A stretch of DNA of 64,000 nt from Prolixibacteraceae bacterium JC049. GTDB taxonomy: Bacteria; Bacteroidota; Bacteroidia; Bacteroidales; Prolixibacteraceae. Position 1 is the first letter of the stretch. Each line of letters opens with the position of its first letter. The position numbers and the translations under genes were made by a program. The notes beneath the pieces were generated by a model, which was not told where the DNA came from, ran no database searches, and saw nothing but the letters and a program-made list of their open reading frames with translations. Positions 25,594-35,396 of this stretch are shown in pieces. The DNA lies in assembly GCA_023369685.1 (NCBI GenBank), contig SACZ01000010.1, positions 1 through 64,000 on the forward strand, in the 5' to 3' direction.

Positions 25594-28035
25594 ATGAGGG
25601 AAAAAGACAGCAATTACTTGAAAAAAGAGCTATATGATTTGGTAAAAACGGATGAAAAGATCTTCGATTTCATCCAGGAAAGCTCGATGGATGGCTTATG
25701 CTATAGAGATCTGGAGAATATAGATAACGAATGGAGAAGTGACAAGTTTTGGAAAGTATTGGGCTATGATCCCAAAGAGATGGCTACAAAACCCAGTGCA
25801 TGGAAAACCATTGTCAACAAAGAAGACTATAAGCTAATGCTTGATAACCTTCAAAAACACCTTGAAAATCCCGCTCACAACTATAGTCAGGTTGTTCGAT
25901 TTACTCATAAAGATGGATCAACCGTTTGGTTCCGTTGCCAAGGAATTGCTATTCGCGATAAGAATGGAGCTCCAATTAGAATGCTGGGGTCGTACCATAA
26001 TCTTACCAATTTAAAGAAAAGAGAAGCAGAGCTAATTGCAGAGAAAGAGAAAGCAGAAAAAAATGAAAAACAGCTCATTGAACAAAATAAAAAACTAAAT
26101 GAGACCACCAAACAATACATTGAACTTGAAAAACGATTACAATTCGCCCTAACATCCAGTCAGACAGGCGCCTGGGACTTGGACTTAATTGACCATACTG
26201 CCATACGCACCCTTCAACATGATAAAATATTTGGGTACGAGGAGCTCTTACCAGAATGGACTTATGAAATGTTCATTGAACATGTTTTACCAGAACACCG
26301 GGAACATGTAGATAAGAAATTCAACACTGCTGTTGAGTTGAAATCGGTATGGGATTTTGAGTGTGAAATTAAACGTTGCGATGGAGTAATAAGATGGATT
26401 AGAGCACGTGGTCAGCACCAAACCGATGAACAAGGTAATGCCTACCGAATGGCTGGAATTGTTCAAGATATTACCGAGCAGAAGAAACATGAACAGATAC
26501 TTCTTGAAGCAAAAGAAAAAGCGGAAAAAAGCCAGGAGCTACTTCAATTAACACATGAAGCCACTAAAGATGGTATTTGGGATTGGCACATAACTAGTAA
26601 TGATGTTTTTTACAGTAAGGGTTGGCTCAATATATTAGAAGTTGATAAAGTAGAGCCCACTTATGAAACTTGGGCCAGTAGAATTCATCCTAAAGATAAG
26701 GAATTTACTATTCAGTCATTAAAAGATCATTTAGCAGGAAAAACCAAACAATGGGAATGCGACCATCGCATGAAGATAAATAACAAACGCTGGAAATGGG
26801 TTAAAGGAAGAGGAATGGTAGTTCAATTTGATGAGAACAACCAACCAACACGCATGGTAGGAACAATGACCGATATTGAGCTTCAGAAAAAAGCCGAACA
26901 AGAATTAATAATTGCCAAAGAAAAAGCGGAAGAAAGTGATCGCTTGAAAACCGAATTCATTAACAACATGTCGCATGAAATTCGAACACCCATGAATGGG
27001 ATACTCGGTTTCTCTAATCTTCTGAATAAAGAAGACCTTAGTGCGCAAAAGCAGAAACGCTATACAGATATCATTCAAAGTAGTGGAAAACAACTAATGC
27101 GTGTTATTGATGATATTCTGGAAATATCGAAGCTCGAAACCAAGCAGGTGAAAGCCATTGAAAAACCATTCTCTTTGAACGATCTACTACTACAGCTCTT
27201 TTCTATTTTCGATATAAAAGCCAAAGAGAATAAAACACCGTTGTATTTAAAGAAAGGACTAACCGATAAAGCCAGCGAGGTTTATTCAGACGAGAGTAAA
27301 CTGAACAAAATACTTAGTAACTTAATTGAAAATGCTCTCAAATTTACATCCGAAGGTTATATCGAATTTGGTTATCATCTAAATAACAACGACATAGAAC
27401 TCTATGTAAAAGATACAGGTATTGGAATTAGTAAGGATAAACAAGAGATTATCTTCGATCGATTTTCTCAAGAGCAAAGCGAATTGGCCAAAAATGTTGG
27501 AGGACTTGGCCTTGGGCTATCCATTGCCAAAGAAAATGCAGAACTTCTTGGAGGGAACATCAGACTTATTTCAGAAAAATCGAAAGGATCGAATTTCATT
27601 GTCACCATTCCTTATAAACCAGCAAATACAGACAATGAAGTGTTCGATATTCAGCAGGCAAAATCGGCGCCTACCATTTTAATAGCAGAAGATGAAGAAG
27701 TGAATTATCTATTTCTTGAAGCACTTCTGGAAAATGAAACAGATATGAGATATCATATCATTCACTCTAAAAATGGACAAGAAGCCATCGATACATGTAA
27801 GTCGGAGCAACACATCGATTTAGTTTTCATGGACATAAAAATGCCCATTGTCAACGGCTACGATGCCACAAAGTCAATCAAAAATATTAAGCCGGATATT
27901 CCCATAGTAATTCAAACAGCTTATACCACGAATGAGGACAGAGCCAAGGCTTTCTCTTCTGGTTGCGATGACTTTATTACAAAACCCATTAGTGAAGAAT
28001 CAATTAATCATATAATCAATAAATATCTTCATTGA
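25594..28035 (+). CDS. Hybrid sensor histidine kinase with three PAS domains
   Basis: An 813-residue cytosolic hybrid kinase without transmembrane segments. Three PAS/PAC units (about 25-140, 165-280 and 300-420) are joined by helical linkers rich in Lys and Glu. HisKA contains FINNMSHEIRTPMNGILGFSNLL with the phosphorylated His461. The HATPase part carries LIENALKFT, VKDTGIGISKDKQEIIFDRF and GGLGLGLSIAKENAELLGG. A C-terminal receiver (about 685-805) has ILIAEDEEVN, Asp747 in LVFMDIKMP, and the lysine of ITKPIS. With no output domain, it probably phosphorylates a separate phosphotransfer protein or regulator. Soluble PAS sensors usually detect redox state, light or ligands; the signal is unknown. 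Confidence 0.88.
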   Translation: MREKDSNYLKKELYDLVKTDEKIFDFIQESSMDGLCYRDLENIDNEWRSDKFWKVLGYDPKEMATKPSAWKTIVNKEDYKLMLDNLQKHLENPAHNYSQVVRFTHKDGSTVWFRCQGIAIRDKNGAPIRMLGSYHNLTNLKKREAELIAEKEKAEKNEKQLIEQNKKLNETTKQYIELEKRLQFALTSSQTGAWDLDLIDHTAIRTLQHDKIFGYEELLPEWTYEMFIEHVLPEHREHVDKKFNTAVELKSVWDFECEIKRCDGVIRWIRARGQHQTDEQGNAYRMAGIVQDITEQKKHEQILLEAKEKAEKSQELLQLTHEATKDGIWDWHITSNDVFYSKGWLNILEVDKVEPTYETWASRIHPKDKEFTIQSLKDHLAGKTKQWECDHRMKINNKRWKWVKGRGMVVQFDENNQPTRMVGTMTDIELQKKAEQELIIAKEKAEESDRLKTEFINNMSHEIRTPMNGILGFSNLLNKEDLSAQKQKRYTDIIQSSGKQLMRVIDDILEISKLETKQVKAIEKPFSLNDLLLQLFSIFDIKAKENKTPLYLKKGLTDKASEVYSDESKLNKILSNLIENALKFTSEGYIEFGYHLNNNDIELYVKDTGIGISKDKQEIIFDRFSQEQSELAKNVGGLGLGLSIAKENAELLGGNIRLISEKSKGSNFIVTIPYKPANTDNEVFDIQQAKSAPTILIAEDEEVNYLFLEALLENETDMRYHIIHSKNGQEAIDTCKSEQHIDLVFMDIKMPIVNGYDATKSIKNIKPDIPIVIQTAYTTNEDRAKAFSSGCDDFITKPISEESINHIINKYLH

Positions 28036-28064
28036 GTTTTATAGAATACTAGAAGTATATGAAG

Positions 28065-28256
28065 GAGGCTGTCCAAAAAGTAAATTCATTTGAAATTGAA
28101 CTTTCAGTTTATAACCTACTTTCCTCTTTACCCCTCCAAACCTCCCCTAAAGAGGAGGCTTAAGTCCCCTTTAGGGGATTTAGGGGTGATAAAACAAGTG
28201 GTGACTTATAATCTGTTAGTTCAAAAAAATTATAAATAAGCTTTTGAGACAACCTC
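28065..28256. repeat. Palindromic repeat element with inverted ends (MITE-like)
   Basis: Imperfect 16-bp inverted ends, GAGGCTGTCCAAAAAG (28065-28080) and CTTTTGAGACAACCTC (28241-28256), enclose about 160 bp. Inside are CCCCTAAA (28144-28151), TTTAGGGG (28170-28177) and again TTTAGGGG (28179-28186), giving a nested palindrome. There is no reading frame of note. It may be a non-autonomous mobile element or a large terminator hairpin between convergent genes. Confidence 0.55.
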
Positions 28257-28264
28257 TCTTTTTT

Positions 28265-28804
28265 CTATTCAAAAAACGCTCCCGGAAATTCAATCTTTCC
28301 AGAAATGCCATAAAGTGCATCTTCAGTTAATTCAATAACCATGCAATTCTCCTTTGGAGCATCAAAAGGCAGCTGAATATTATACTGATGCAGCTGTTGG
28401 TAACCAAACCGAGGATAGTAAGCCTCATGCCCAAGTAACACAATAGACTTAAAGCCCAACTCAGCAGCTTTAATATGAGCAGCCCGAATAAGCTTTTCTC
28501 CTACTCCACCGTTTTGATACTCTGGCAAAACAGCAACAGGAGCCAAACATAACGATACCACAGATTGCTTTTCGTTTTTAATAACCACCTTCGTTAGTAA
28601 AATGTAGCCAACAATTTGCTGATCCAATTCGGCCACCAAAGCTAATTCAGGAACAAAAGCATCCGATTTTCGTAATCGTTCCACCAGAAATTGCTCTTTA
28701 TGATCACTTATTTCTAACGATTCAAAAGCTTTTTCAATAAGAGTAAAAACAGCTTTGTGATCATTCTCTGTTTCTTGCCTAATGGTAATATTTGAAGTAT
28801 TCAT
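28265..28804 (-). CDS. GNAT-family N-acetyltransferase (YhbS-like)
   Basis: A 179-residue acetyl-CoA-dependent acyltransferase. The GNAT core runs from ITIRQETENDHKAVFTLIEKAF through GYILLTKV to LAPVAVLPEYQNGGVGEKLI, the pyrophosphate-binding motif A (Q/R-x-x-G-x-G/A), and then LGFKSIVLLGHEAYYPRFGYQ, which is characteristic of the YhbS group. Substrate unknown. It starts 15 bp after rsgA and is probably its cotranscribed partner. Confidence 0.8.
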   Translation of the reverse strand: MNTSNITIRQETENDHKAVFTLIEKAFESLEISDHKEQFLVERLRKSDAFVPELALVAELDQQIVGYILLTKVVIKNEKQSVVSLCLAPVAVLPEYQNGGVGEKLIRAAHIKAAELGFKSIVLLGHEAYYPRFGYQQLHQYNIQLPFDAPKENCMVIELTEDALYGISGKIEFPGAFFE

Positions 28805-28819
28805 TTTATTATTGCCCTT

Positions 28820-29884
28820 TTAAAACTTTAAATTCTTGCGATTGGTTTTCACCTCTTTAATCCTTTTGCTCAATGCCTTACCTTTTCTCTTTTTATCGAG
28901 CATACTTTCGGCAAAGTGCATTTGCTCTCGGTGCAGTTTCATGTAACTATCGTACTCTTCTTGCGACAACTCTTCGTTGTACAAAGCATCTAACACTGCA
29001 CAACCAGCTTCATTCACATGGGTGCAATTGGAGTATTTACACTCTTGTTCCAAAGCAGTCAATCGACTAAAGGTAGCTTCTACTCCTTTAGCAGAATCAG
29101 TCAGTCCCAGCTCTCTCATTCCCGGCGTGTCGATCACAATCGCGCCATTGGACAAATAAAACAACTCGCGATGTGTTGTAGTATGTTTCCCTTTCTGAGT
29201 ACTTTCACTAATGGTTGCCGTTTTCAATACCTCATTGCCCAATAAATAGTTGATAATGGTGGATTTCCCTACACCTGAAGAGCCCACGAAACAATAGCTC
29301 TTTCCATCTTGGAAACTGTCAGTTATAAAACGAAAAGAAGTCTCGTTTTCCATACTTGTTACTATTGTTTGAGTTTCAGGAAATCGGCTTACAACCGATT
29401 GTTTCACCTCTTCCACTCTATTCGCTTCCAACAAATCCGACTTGGTAAGCAATACAACAGGAACAATATTGCCTTCGGCACATACACTCATGTATCGATC
29501 CAATCGTTTCAGGTTAAAATCATGGTTTAGCGCCATACAGATGAAGCAATAATCAATATTGGAAGCAATAAACTGGATATCGTTTACTTTGCCAATCGCC
29601 TTTCGCTTTAACAATGAAAACCGGGACAATACTTTTATGATTATTGCGCTCGCTTCATCGAATGGAACTATTTCCACCCAATCGCCAACAACGGGAAAGT
29701 CGCCAGCAGACTGGGCATTAAACCGAAGGTTTCCCGTAATTTCGGCACTAAGGTTATTATTTTGGTGATTAACTACGTAACAATCTTTATGCACACTAAC
29801 TACTCGTGCAATATTCTCTGAATCGATATTATTTTTTTCTATTTCCTCCTTTACAGATAGAGGTAATTCTAATTTTGAAACCAT
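28820..29884 (-). CDS. rsgA: Ribosome small-subunit-dependent GTPase A
   Basis: A 354-residue circularly permuted GTPase that helps mature the 30S subunit. Order of parts: N-terminal OB-fold (about 20-95, ARVVSVHKDCYVV to KRKAIG), G4 motif TKSDL, G5, then the P-loop GSSGVGKSTIINYLLG, G2 KGKHTTTHRELF with the invariant Thr, and G3 DTPGMRELGL. A zinc-binding knuckle follows (CKYSNCTHVNEAGC). The permutation G4-G5-G1-G2-G3 is diagnostic. A minus-strand -7 box TATCTTTG at 30148-30155 would give a leader of about 260 nt. Confidence 0.93.
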   Translation of the reverse strand: MVSKLELPLSVKEEIEKNNIDSENIARVVSVHKDCYVVNHQNNNLSAEITGNLRFNAQSAGDFPVVGDWVEIVPFDEASAIIIKVLSRFSLLKRKAIGKVNDIQFIASNIDYCFICMALNHDFNLKRLDRYMSVCAEGNIVPVVLLTKSDLLEANRVEEVKQSVVSRFPETQTIVTSMENETSFRFITDSFQDGKSYCFVGSSGVGKSTIINYLLGNEVLKTATISESTQKGKHTTTHRELFYLSNGAIVIDTPGMRELGLTDSAKGVEATFSRLTALEQECKYSNCTHVNEAGCAVLDALYNEELSQEEYDSYMKLHREQMHFAESMLDKKRKGKALSKRIKEVKTNRKNLKF

Positions 29885-30192
29885 TTCTCCATAGCTTGAA
29901 GATTTAAAAATAAGAAGATACTAGTCAGCAATCACGCTTATATTGAAGAACTTTCTCAAATATTTTCTTGCTGAAGCATCTACTGAAGTAATTTTAGGAA
30001 TTGGATACAACAATTGCTTTTTGATCGAAAATCAAATAGATCAGTATCCCAGAAATGTCGACAGGTGTATTCTTTAAAGAATAGTCAGCCTGCCTGTTAT
30101 ACCGACTTAATCGTTGATATGTAGCTATTGAATAATTTCATGAATTGCAAAGATAGAAATTGTTTTGGGATAGTCGTTATCGATTTCAAAAC
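29885..30192 (-). promoter_or_regulatory. Upstream region of rsgA with promoter box and hairpins
   Basis: No gene is visible. On the minus strand TATCTTTG (30148-30155) followed by CA is a good -7 box. The predicted leader contains the perfect palindrome TATTCTTTAAAGAATA (about 30069-30084) and a small TTGAT/ATCAA hairpin (about 30018-30032). I see no known riboswitch. Confidence 0.35.
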
Positions 30193-30224
30193 AAAAAAGC
30201 CGCAACAGAATAAACTGCTACGGC
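30193..30224 (-). terminator. Terminator of the first sus locus
   Basis: On the minus strand the arms GCCGTAGCAG and CTGTTGCGGC (30199-30208 and 30215-30224 on the plus strand) pair fully if two G-U pairs are allowed, and six T follow. It lies just after the SusD gene. Confidence 0.75.
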
Positions 30225-30257
30225 CCTAATTCAACTATAATATGTATCTCTACTCAT

Positions 30258-31937
30258 CTACCAACCAGGATTCTGAGTAATCTTATCATTTTTATCTATT
30301 ACATCTTGTGGTACAGGCCATAAGTAACCTTTTGATGCATCAAATTTAATAGGTTCAGCAATTACTTTCTCTTTGGTCCAATCGCCCACTGCATTGTTGT
30401 AATCATCCTCATTCTTATTGATCCCATAAAGCTTATTGCCCGGAGGATTCATAAAAATTTCAGCTGTTTTAGTACGTAATAAGTCGTAGTAACGTCTGTC
30501 TTCGTTAACCAACTCTACTCTTCTTTCATGAAGAATCTTCTTACGCATAGCTTCTTGATTTCCTAAAATATCATCAACACCAGGTAAACCAGCACGCTCG
30601 CGCACTTTATTCATTGCCCATGCAATTAAATTATTGGTAGGGTCCGACTCATTTAAGCACTCAGCCAACATCAACAATGTCTCACCATAGCGATAGATAA
30701 TGAAGTTCTGGTATCCGTAGTGGATTTTATTATCCATCTCTACATACTTAATTCCCCAGTAACCGCTTCGGCCACCACCACCTTCGCCACCTAAGGCTTC
30801 ACGGTGAGCAGTCCCGGCATAACTTGGATGCGACTCAAAAAGAGTATACTCCCCATTTTGGCGCAATACTTTATACTTTGGCAACAAGAACCAAGAAGTA
30901 AGGCGACGATCGCGATTTTCCCAAGGATTTGCTTTATCGTACAAAGGCGATTCTTTAATGCTTTTACCATCGGTACACTCATAATCATCGATAAGGTTAC
31001 GCGGAGCACTAAACGATGCCCATCCACCTCCACGAAGGCTTACACCTCCAGGAACTCCTAACACGTTAATCATATTAGTAACTTCATCTTCCACATATTG
31101 GCGGGCTAGAATCGTTTCATTATCGGTATTGTTTGTAACACTCTGGAAAATCTGTACGAAATCGTTCTCCAATACATATCGCTTTTTGTCGATAATTGTC
31201 TTAACAGCTGTTGCTGCTTCAGCAAATAATTGATCGGCCGACTTTGAAGAAACTGAACGTCCATGGAATTTTTCCAAACTAGCCATCCACATCCAAACTT
31301 CTGCTTTCAACATCAATGCAGCATCTTTGGTAATACGTCCCGATTTATCGTGTGCATCAGGAAGCATCTGCACCGCCTTATCAACATTCTCAACGATATA
31401 ATCGAACACCTCTTTCTGAGAACTACGAGTCAACTCTTTTGATTCATCTAATGATACCGGTTCTTCTTTGATTAAAGGTAATCCTCCAAACAAACGAGTC
31501 ATTTTAAAATAACGCATTGCTAAAATAAAACGCGCCTGTCCTTCCAGGTTATTCTTTACCGCTACGTCTTTCACTTCAATTTTCTGCACATTCTTAATAA
31601 AATAAAGAATCTGGCGAATTTGATCGTAACGCCATGGCGACCAGTGGTAACCTGATTGAATGTGACCAGTAGTAGCCGATAAACCACCCTGCTTAATTTC
31701 ACCTAGTCCACCTTCGCCCCAAGCGTTGGTCATAATTGCATTATCACTATAACACTCAGTCCACCAGCGGCGAGCATTGGGAAGGTAGTTATACAGACTA
31801 TTCACAGCCATTTCAGCATCTGCCTCTGTCTTCCAGAATGTAGTCTCGTCGGGAGTGTGCAAAGGCTCCTTTTCGAGAAAGTCGTCGCAACCTACAATTG
31901 CAACTGCTAATATTAATATTGCTAGTATTTTTTTCAT
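30258..31937 (-). CDS. SusD/RagB-family outer-membrane glycan-binding lipoprotein
   Basis: A 559-residue SusD-like lipoprotein (signal ILAVAIVGC, then DDFLEKEPLHTPDETTFWKTE). Typical elements are the TPR-like helices (EGQARFILAMRYFKMTRLFGGLPLIKEEP), YRYGETLLMLAECLNE, KVRERAGLPGVDD, HERRVELVNEDRRYYDLLRT and the C-terminal YLWPVPQDVIDKNDKITQNPGW. It forms the lid that closes over its SusC channel at the cell surface and binds the glycan. It starts 14 bp after the SusC gene and is the last gene of the locus; no hydrolase follows before the terminator. Confidence 0.92.
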   Translation of the reverse strand: MKKILAILILAVAIVGCDDFLEKEPLHTPDETTFWKTEADAEMAVNSLYNYLPNARRWWTECYSDNAIMTNAWGEGGLGEIKQGGLSATTGHIQSGYHWSPWRYDQIRQILYFIKNVQKIEVKDVAVKNNLEGQARFILAMRYFKMTRLFGGLPLIKEEPVSLDESKELTRSSQKEVFDYIVENVDKAVQMLPDAHDKSGRITKDAALMLKAEVWMWMASLEKFHGRSVSSKSADQLFAEAATAVKTIIDKKRYVLENDFVQIFQSVTNNTDNETILARQYVEDEVTNMINVLGVPGGVSLRGGGWASFSAPRNLIDDYECTDGKSIKESPLYDKANPWENRDRRLTSWFLLPKYKVLRQNGEYTLFESHPSYAGTAHREALGGEGGGGRSGYWGIKYVEMDNKIHYGYQNFIIYRYGETLLMLAECLNESDPTNNLIAWAMNKVRERAGLPGVDDILGNQEAMRKKILHERRVELVNEDRRYYDLLRTKTAEIFMNPPGNKLYGINKNEDDYNNAVGDWTKEKVIAEPIKFDASKGYLWPVPQDVIDKNDKITQNPGW

Positions 31938-31951
31938 TGCTTAATCTTTTT

Positions 31952-34900
31952 CTAGAATTTAAGTTGAACTCCTAATGAGAATGTTCTTGCTAATGGGTAG
32001 TAACCTCCTTCCGGATCAAATCCGTCGTAGTTTGAAATGATACCAAGATTCTGTCCCGACACATAAACACGAGCATAATCGAATCCTAGTTTTCTGTTCC
32101 ACTCTACAGGCAAAGTATACCCCAACTGAATATTCTGAATTTTCAGGTAATTCGCTTTTCTCAACCAGAAATTAGAGTATTCACGATCATTACCTTTCAT
32201 ATTGGTTGTTACACGTGGGTAAGATGCATCCTTATTATCTTCGGTCCAGTTATCCAAGTGCATTGGACGTGCATTGGTAGTTAAGAAGAAAGCCCATCCT
32301 TCGTATCCACTTAAGTAACGATAGTTGTTCAGTTTTCCATAAGTGTTTAAAGCAAAATCAAAACCTTTGTATTTAAGATTAATATTGAAACCAAAACGAA
32401 CTGGCACTTTATCGCTAAGTATCACACGGTCGTCGCCATTGATTACTCCATCCCCTTTATCAGGAATACCATCACCATCGCTATCAACTGTTAGTTGATC
32501 TTTGTATTTAATATTACCCGGCTTAACATTCACCTGTGTGGCACTATTATCGATATCCTCCTGACTTTGGAACAAACCATCGTGCTCATATCCATAAATC
32601 ATCGACAACTGTGTACCTACATCAGTATATCTTGTGCCACTCTTCCAAGGACCTGATCCATATAAATCAAGTACTTTGTTTTTAGAATAGTTAAAGTTGA
32701 AATCGAAACCATATTCCAATTCGCCCACTTTATCTCTAAAAGCAACCATTGCTTCTAATCCTCTGTTACGCATTTTCAATGCATTGATTGTAGGTGCAGC
32801 TAATCCGTACTCTGATGGTACTGGTGCTTTATAAAGAATATTGTCACGAATATTGTTGAAATAATCAACAGTGATATCTAGTCTATTATCCCAGGCTCCT
32901 AATTCGAAACCAATATTGGTCATTTGTGCTGTCTCCCAGCTAATATCTTCTTTAAAAGAAGCACTACTCCATGCTCCACCAACAAGAGAACCACCAAATG
33001 CATACGATTTTGCATTAAAGCTCAACATGTTTCGGGTTTCGTAACGACCAATTTTCATTGCATCACCTAGCTCTCCCCATGAACCACGAATCTTGAAACG
33101 CGAAATATATGGAGTAATCGATTTGAAGAATTCTTCGTGGTGAATGTTCCACCCTGCTGAAAACGATGGGAATGTTCCCCAACGATGACCTTTAGCAAAA
33201 CGTGAAGAACCATCTGAACGAACATTCGCATCGAAAAGGTATTTTCCTTTGTAATCGTAAGTTAAACGACCAAATACCGACTGAATAGCATCATGATGAG
33301 CTGACCCAGAATTGTTTTTAGCATCCTGAGCAATATTCAACACATAAATTCCAGCAAAAGCAGGATTCTTACGACTTGCATCAAATCCTGAATACTTATT
33401 GTCTTCCTGAGAATATCCGGCAAGAACCGAGAAGTTATGATCTTCATTCAAAGTATAACTATAGTTCGATGTTACCTGAAATAAGCGAGTGCTGGTCTGA
33501 GTTGCCTTATCATAAATGGATTGATTCGACATGGCACCTTCGCTGTAAACATCCCCATCTTCTTTATAAAGTGTTATTGGACGAGAATAACCATGCTGGA
33601 AATAATCTGAGTTACGAATAGAATATAAAGGCTTGATTACCCAATTTTTTAGCGGTTTAATCTCTGCCGAAAAGATTGCCAATATCTCTTTGTATTTCTT
33701 CGATGTCGATCCTCCTTGATCCAACACTGCAATAGGGTTACCTCCTGGCGTTCCACCTGGTCCTAAGTGTTGTCCAGCCTCGTTGTAGATAGGAGTAATT
33801 GGTGAGATACGCGTAGCCGCTGTCAAGTTACCTTCCCCACCTTGTGGTTCTTTAATCCTAGTTTCAGTATACTGAACATTACTTCTAAATGACAACCATT
33901 CCTTCATGTTGAAAGTAAAATCGGGCTTAAAGATGTAACGATTATAAGTGTTTCCAGGTAGTGCACCCGACTGGTAATCGTACGAACCAGAGATATTATA
34001 TCCTAGCTTCTTCGTTTTTCCTGATAATGAAATATGGTTGTTACTAATGGCTTGATTCTTATTGAAGACTTTCTTGTACCAAACATTATCCGGTAGCTTT
34101 CCATTTTTCAAATCCTGAAAATGCTGATCGGTGTACTGAGGGTCGTTTCCTTCATTCTGACGAGCCACATTGTATATATTCATGAAATCTTCAGCTCCAA
34201 GGAAATCGATAAAATGCAATGGATTGGTAATACCTAAACTTGAAGTAACCGATACCTGAAGCTCTTTATCGCGTGAACCTTTCTTGGTGGTTATCAAAAT
34301 TACACCATTGGCAGCACGAGAACCGTAAATAGATGCAGAAGCCGCATCTTTCAATACCGATACACTTTCAATGTCGTTGGGATTTACGGTATAAATGTTA
34401 CCCGGCACACCATCGATAATTACAAGTACGCCCGAGCTACCTCCAATGGTTGATGTTCCACGAATATTAATACTGGCACCACTACCCGGAGCTCCCGATC
34501 CATTGGTAATATTCAAACCTGGAGTTTTACCCTGCAAAAGTTCCTGAACATTGGTCACTGGTTTAGCCTCGATCGCTTCAGAATTAACCTGACCTACAGC
34601 TCCTGTTAAATTCACTTTTTTCTGAATACCATATCCAATAGCAACCACTTCGTCCAGCCCGATAGCATCCTCAGTCATTACCAAGTTAATTACCGACTGA
34701 CCTTTGATTTCTATCTCTTCAGACTTCATTCCAACAAATGAAAACAATAACGTGTTAGCTCCCGCAGGTAAGCTAAGAGTGTATTTCCCATCAACATCAG
34801 TAGTTATACCAACTGTTGTTCCTTTAACAACAACAGAAACGCCCGGAATAGGCTGTCCGTTTTCATCGGTAACTGTTCCCGACACCTTACTAACCTGCTT

Positions 34901-35284
34901 TTCTTTAGCATTGGTTTTTGCCTCTTTACTGGTAATTACAATACTATTATCGATAATAGTATAAGTGTAAGGACTATGGGTTAAAACGTCATCTAAAATT
35001 TTAGATACTGCAACATCACTTTTACTAATGTTATACCTTTTATTCAGATCAAACTGATCGCTTTTAAAAAGGAAGCCATACTCCGACTGACGCTCAATTT
35101 CATTAAATACTTCAATGATGCTAGCGTTGTTCAATTTCAGCGTAATCTTCTTATTCTGAGAGTAAGATTTAGCCGAAACTGACATGATAGCCACTAAGAA
35201 AAACAGAGTTGTTAGCTTCATAGTCAATAGAATTTTCCCATACCAACTCCTCCATGGAATTGGTAAATTACATTTTTTCTTCAT
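31952..35284 (-). CDS. SusC/RagA-family TonB-dependent outer-membrane transporter with STN domain
   Basis: A 1110-residue TonB-dependent transporter. After the signal peptide (about 15-45) comes an STN domain (ITLKLNNASIIEVFNEIERQ), which is the part that contacts a FecR-type anti-sigma factor, then a carboxypeptidase-regulatory-like domain (VSGTVTDENGQPIPGVSV), the plug (AIGYGIQKKVNLTGAV, LLQGKTPGLNIT, SVSVLKDAASASIYGSRAANGVILITTK) and a 22-strand barrel ending LARTFSLGVQLKF. It imports oligosaccharides using energy from TonB. The STN domain fits regulation by the FecR/sigma pair immediately upstream. ATG 35284 was preferred over the in-frame TTG 35299. Confidence 0.93.
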   Translation of the reverse strand: MKKKCNLPIPWRSWYGKILLTMKLTTLFFLVAIMSVSAKSYSQNKKITLKLNNASIIEVFNEIERQSEYGFLFKSDQFDLNKRYNISKSDVAVSKILDDVLTHSPYTYTIIDNSIVITSKEAKTNAKEKQVSKVSGTVTDENGQPIPGVSVVVKGTTVGITTDVDGKYTLSLPAGANTLLFSFVGMKSEEIEIKGQSVINLVMTEDAIGLDEVVAIGYGIQKKVNLTGAVGQVNSEAIEAKPVTNVQELLQGKTPGLNITNGSGAPGSGASINIRGTSTIGGSSGVLVIIDGVPGNIYTVNPNDIESVSVLKDAASASIYGSRAANGVILITTKKGSRDKELQVSVTSSLGITNPLHFIDFLGAEDFMNIYNVARQNEGNDPQYTDQHFQDLKNGKLPDNVWYKKVFNKNQAISNNHISLSGKTKKLGYNISGSYDYQSGALPGNTYNRYIFKPDFTFNMKEWLSFRSNVQYTETRIKEPQGGEGNLTAATRISPITPIYNEAGQHLGPGGTPGGNPIAVLDQGGSTSKKYKEILAIFSAEIKPLKNWVIKPLYSIRNSDYFQHGYSRPITLYKEDGDVYSEGAMSNQSIYDKATQTSTRLFQVTSNYSYTLNEDHNFSVLAGYSQEDNKYSGFDASRKNPAFAGIYVLNIAQDAKNNSGSAHHDAIQSVFGRLTYDYKGKYLFDANVRSDGSSRFAKGHRWGTFPSFSAGWNIHHEEFFKSITPYISRFKIRGSWGELGDAMKIGRYETRNMLSFNAKSYAFGGSLVGGAWSSASFKEDISWETAQMTNIGFELGAWDNRLDITVDYFNNIRDNILYKAPVPSEYGLAAPTINALKMRNRGLEAMVAFRDKVGELEYGFDFNFNYSKNKVLDLYGSGPWKSGTRYTDVGTQLSMIYGYEHDGLFQSQEDIDNSATQVNVKPGNIKYKDQLTVDSDGDGIPDKGDGVINGDDRVILSDKVPVRFGFNINLKYKGFDFALNTYGKLNNYRYLSGYEGWAFFLTTNARPMHLDNWTEDNKDASYPRVTTNMKGNDREYSNFWLRKANYLKIQNIQLGYTLPVEWNRKLGFDYARVYVSGQNLGIISNYDGFDPEGGYYPLARTFSLGVQLKF

Positions 35285-35392
35285 AAGTTTGTTGTTCAAC
35301 TTGTTAATACTTGAAGTAAGGTTCCTATATTTACTTCATTTATTATTTTTAATACCGGAAAAGGCTGCAACCATTTCCGGTATTTGTTTTTT
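35284..35392 (+). ncRNA. Predicted cis-antisense RNA at the fecR-susC junction (locus 1)
   Basis: On the plus strand, antisense to susC, an exact -7 box TAAGTTTG (35284-35291) overlaps the susC start codon, with TTGG 20 bp upstream as a 3/4 -33 match. An intrinsic terminator follows: arms AATACCGGAAA (35351-35361) and TTTCCGGTATT (35374-35384), then G and six T (to 35392). No plus-strand gene is present to need it. A transcript of about 95 nt from near 35298 would cover the susC 5' leader. The arrangement resembles the antisense RNAs described at Bacteroides polysaccharide loci (DonS type). Expression is not shown. Confidence 0.45.
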
Positions 35393-35396
35393 AGTC

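Noticed and set aside
35351-35384. Terminator of the fecR transcript
   Set aside because: Read on the minus strand the hairpin is followed by AAAAAT rather than a U-tract, so it does not fit termination in the fecR-to-susC direction.
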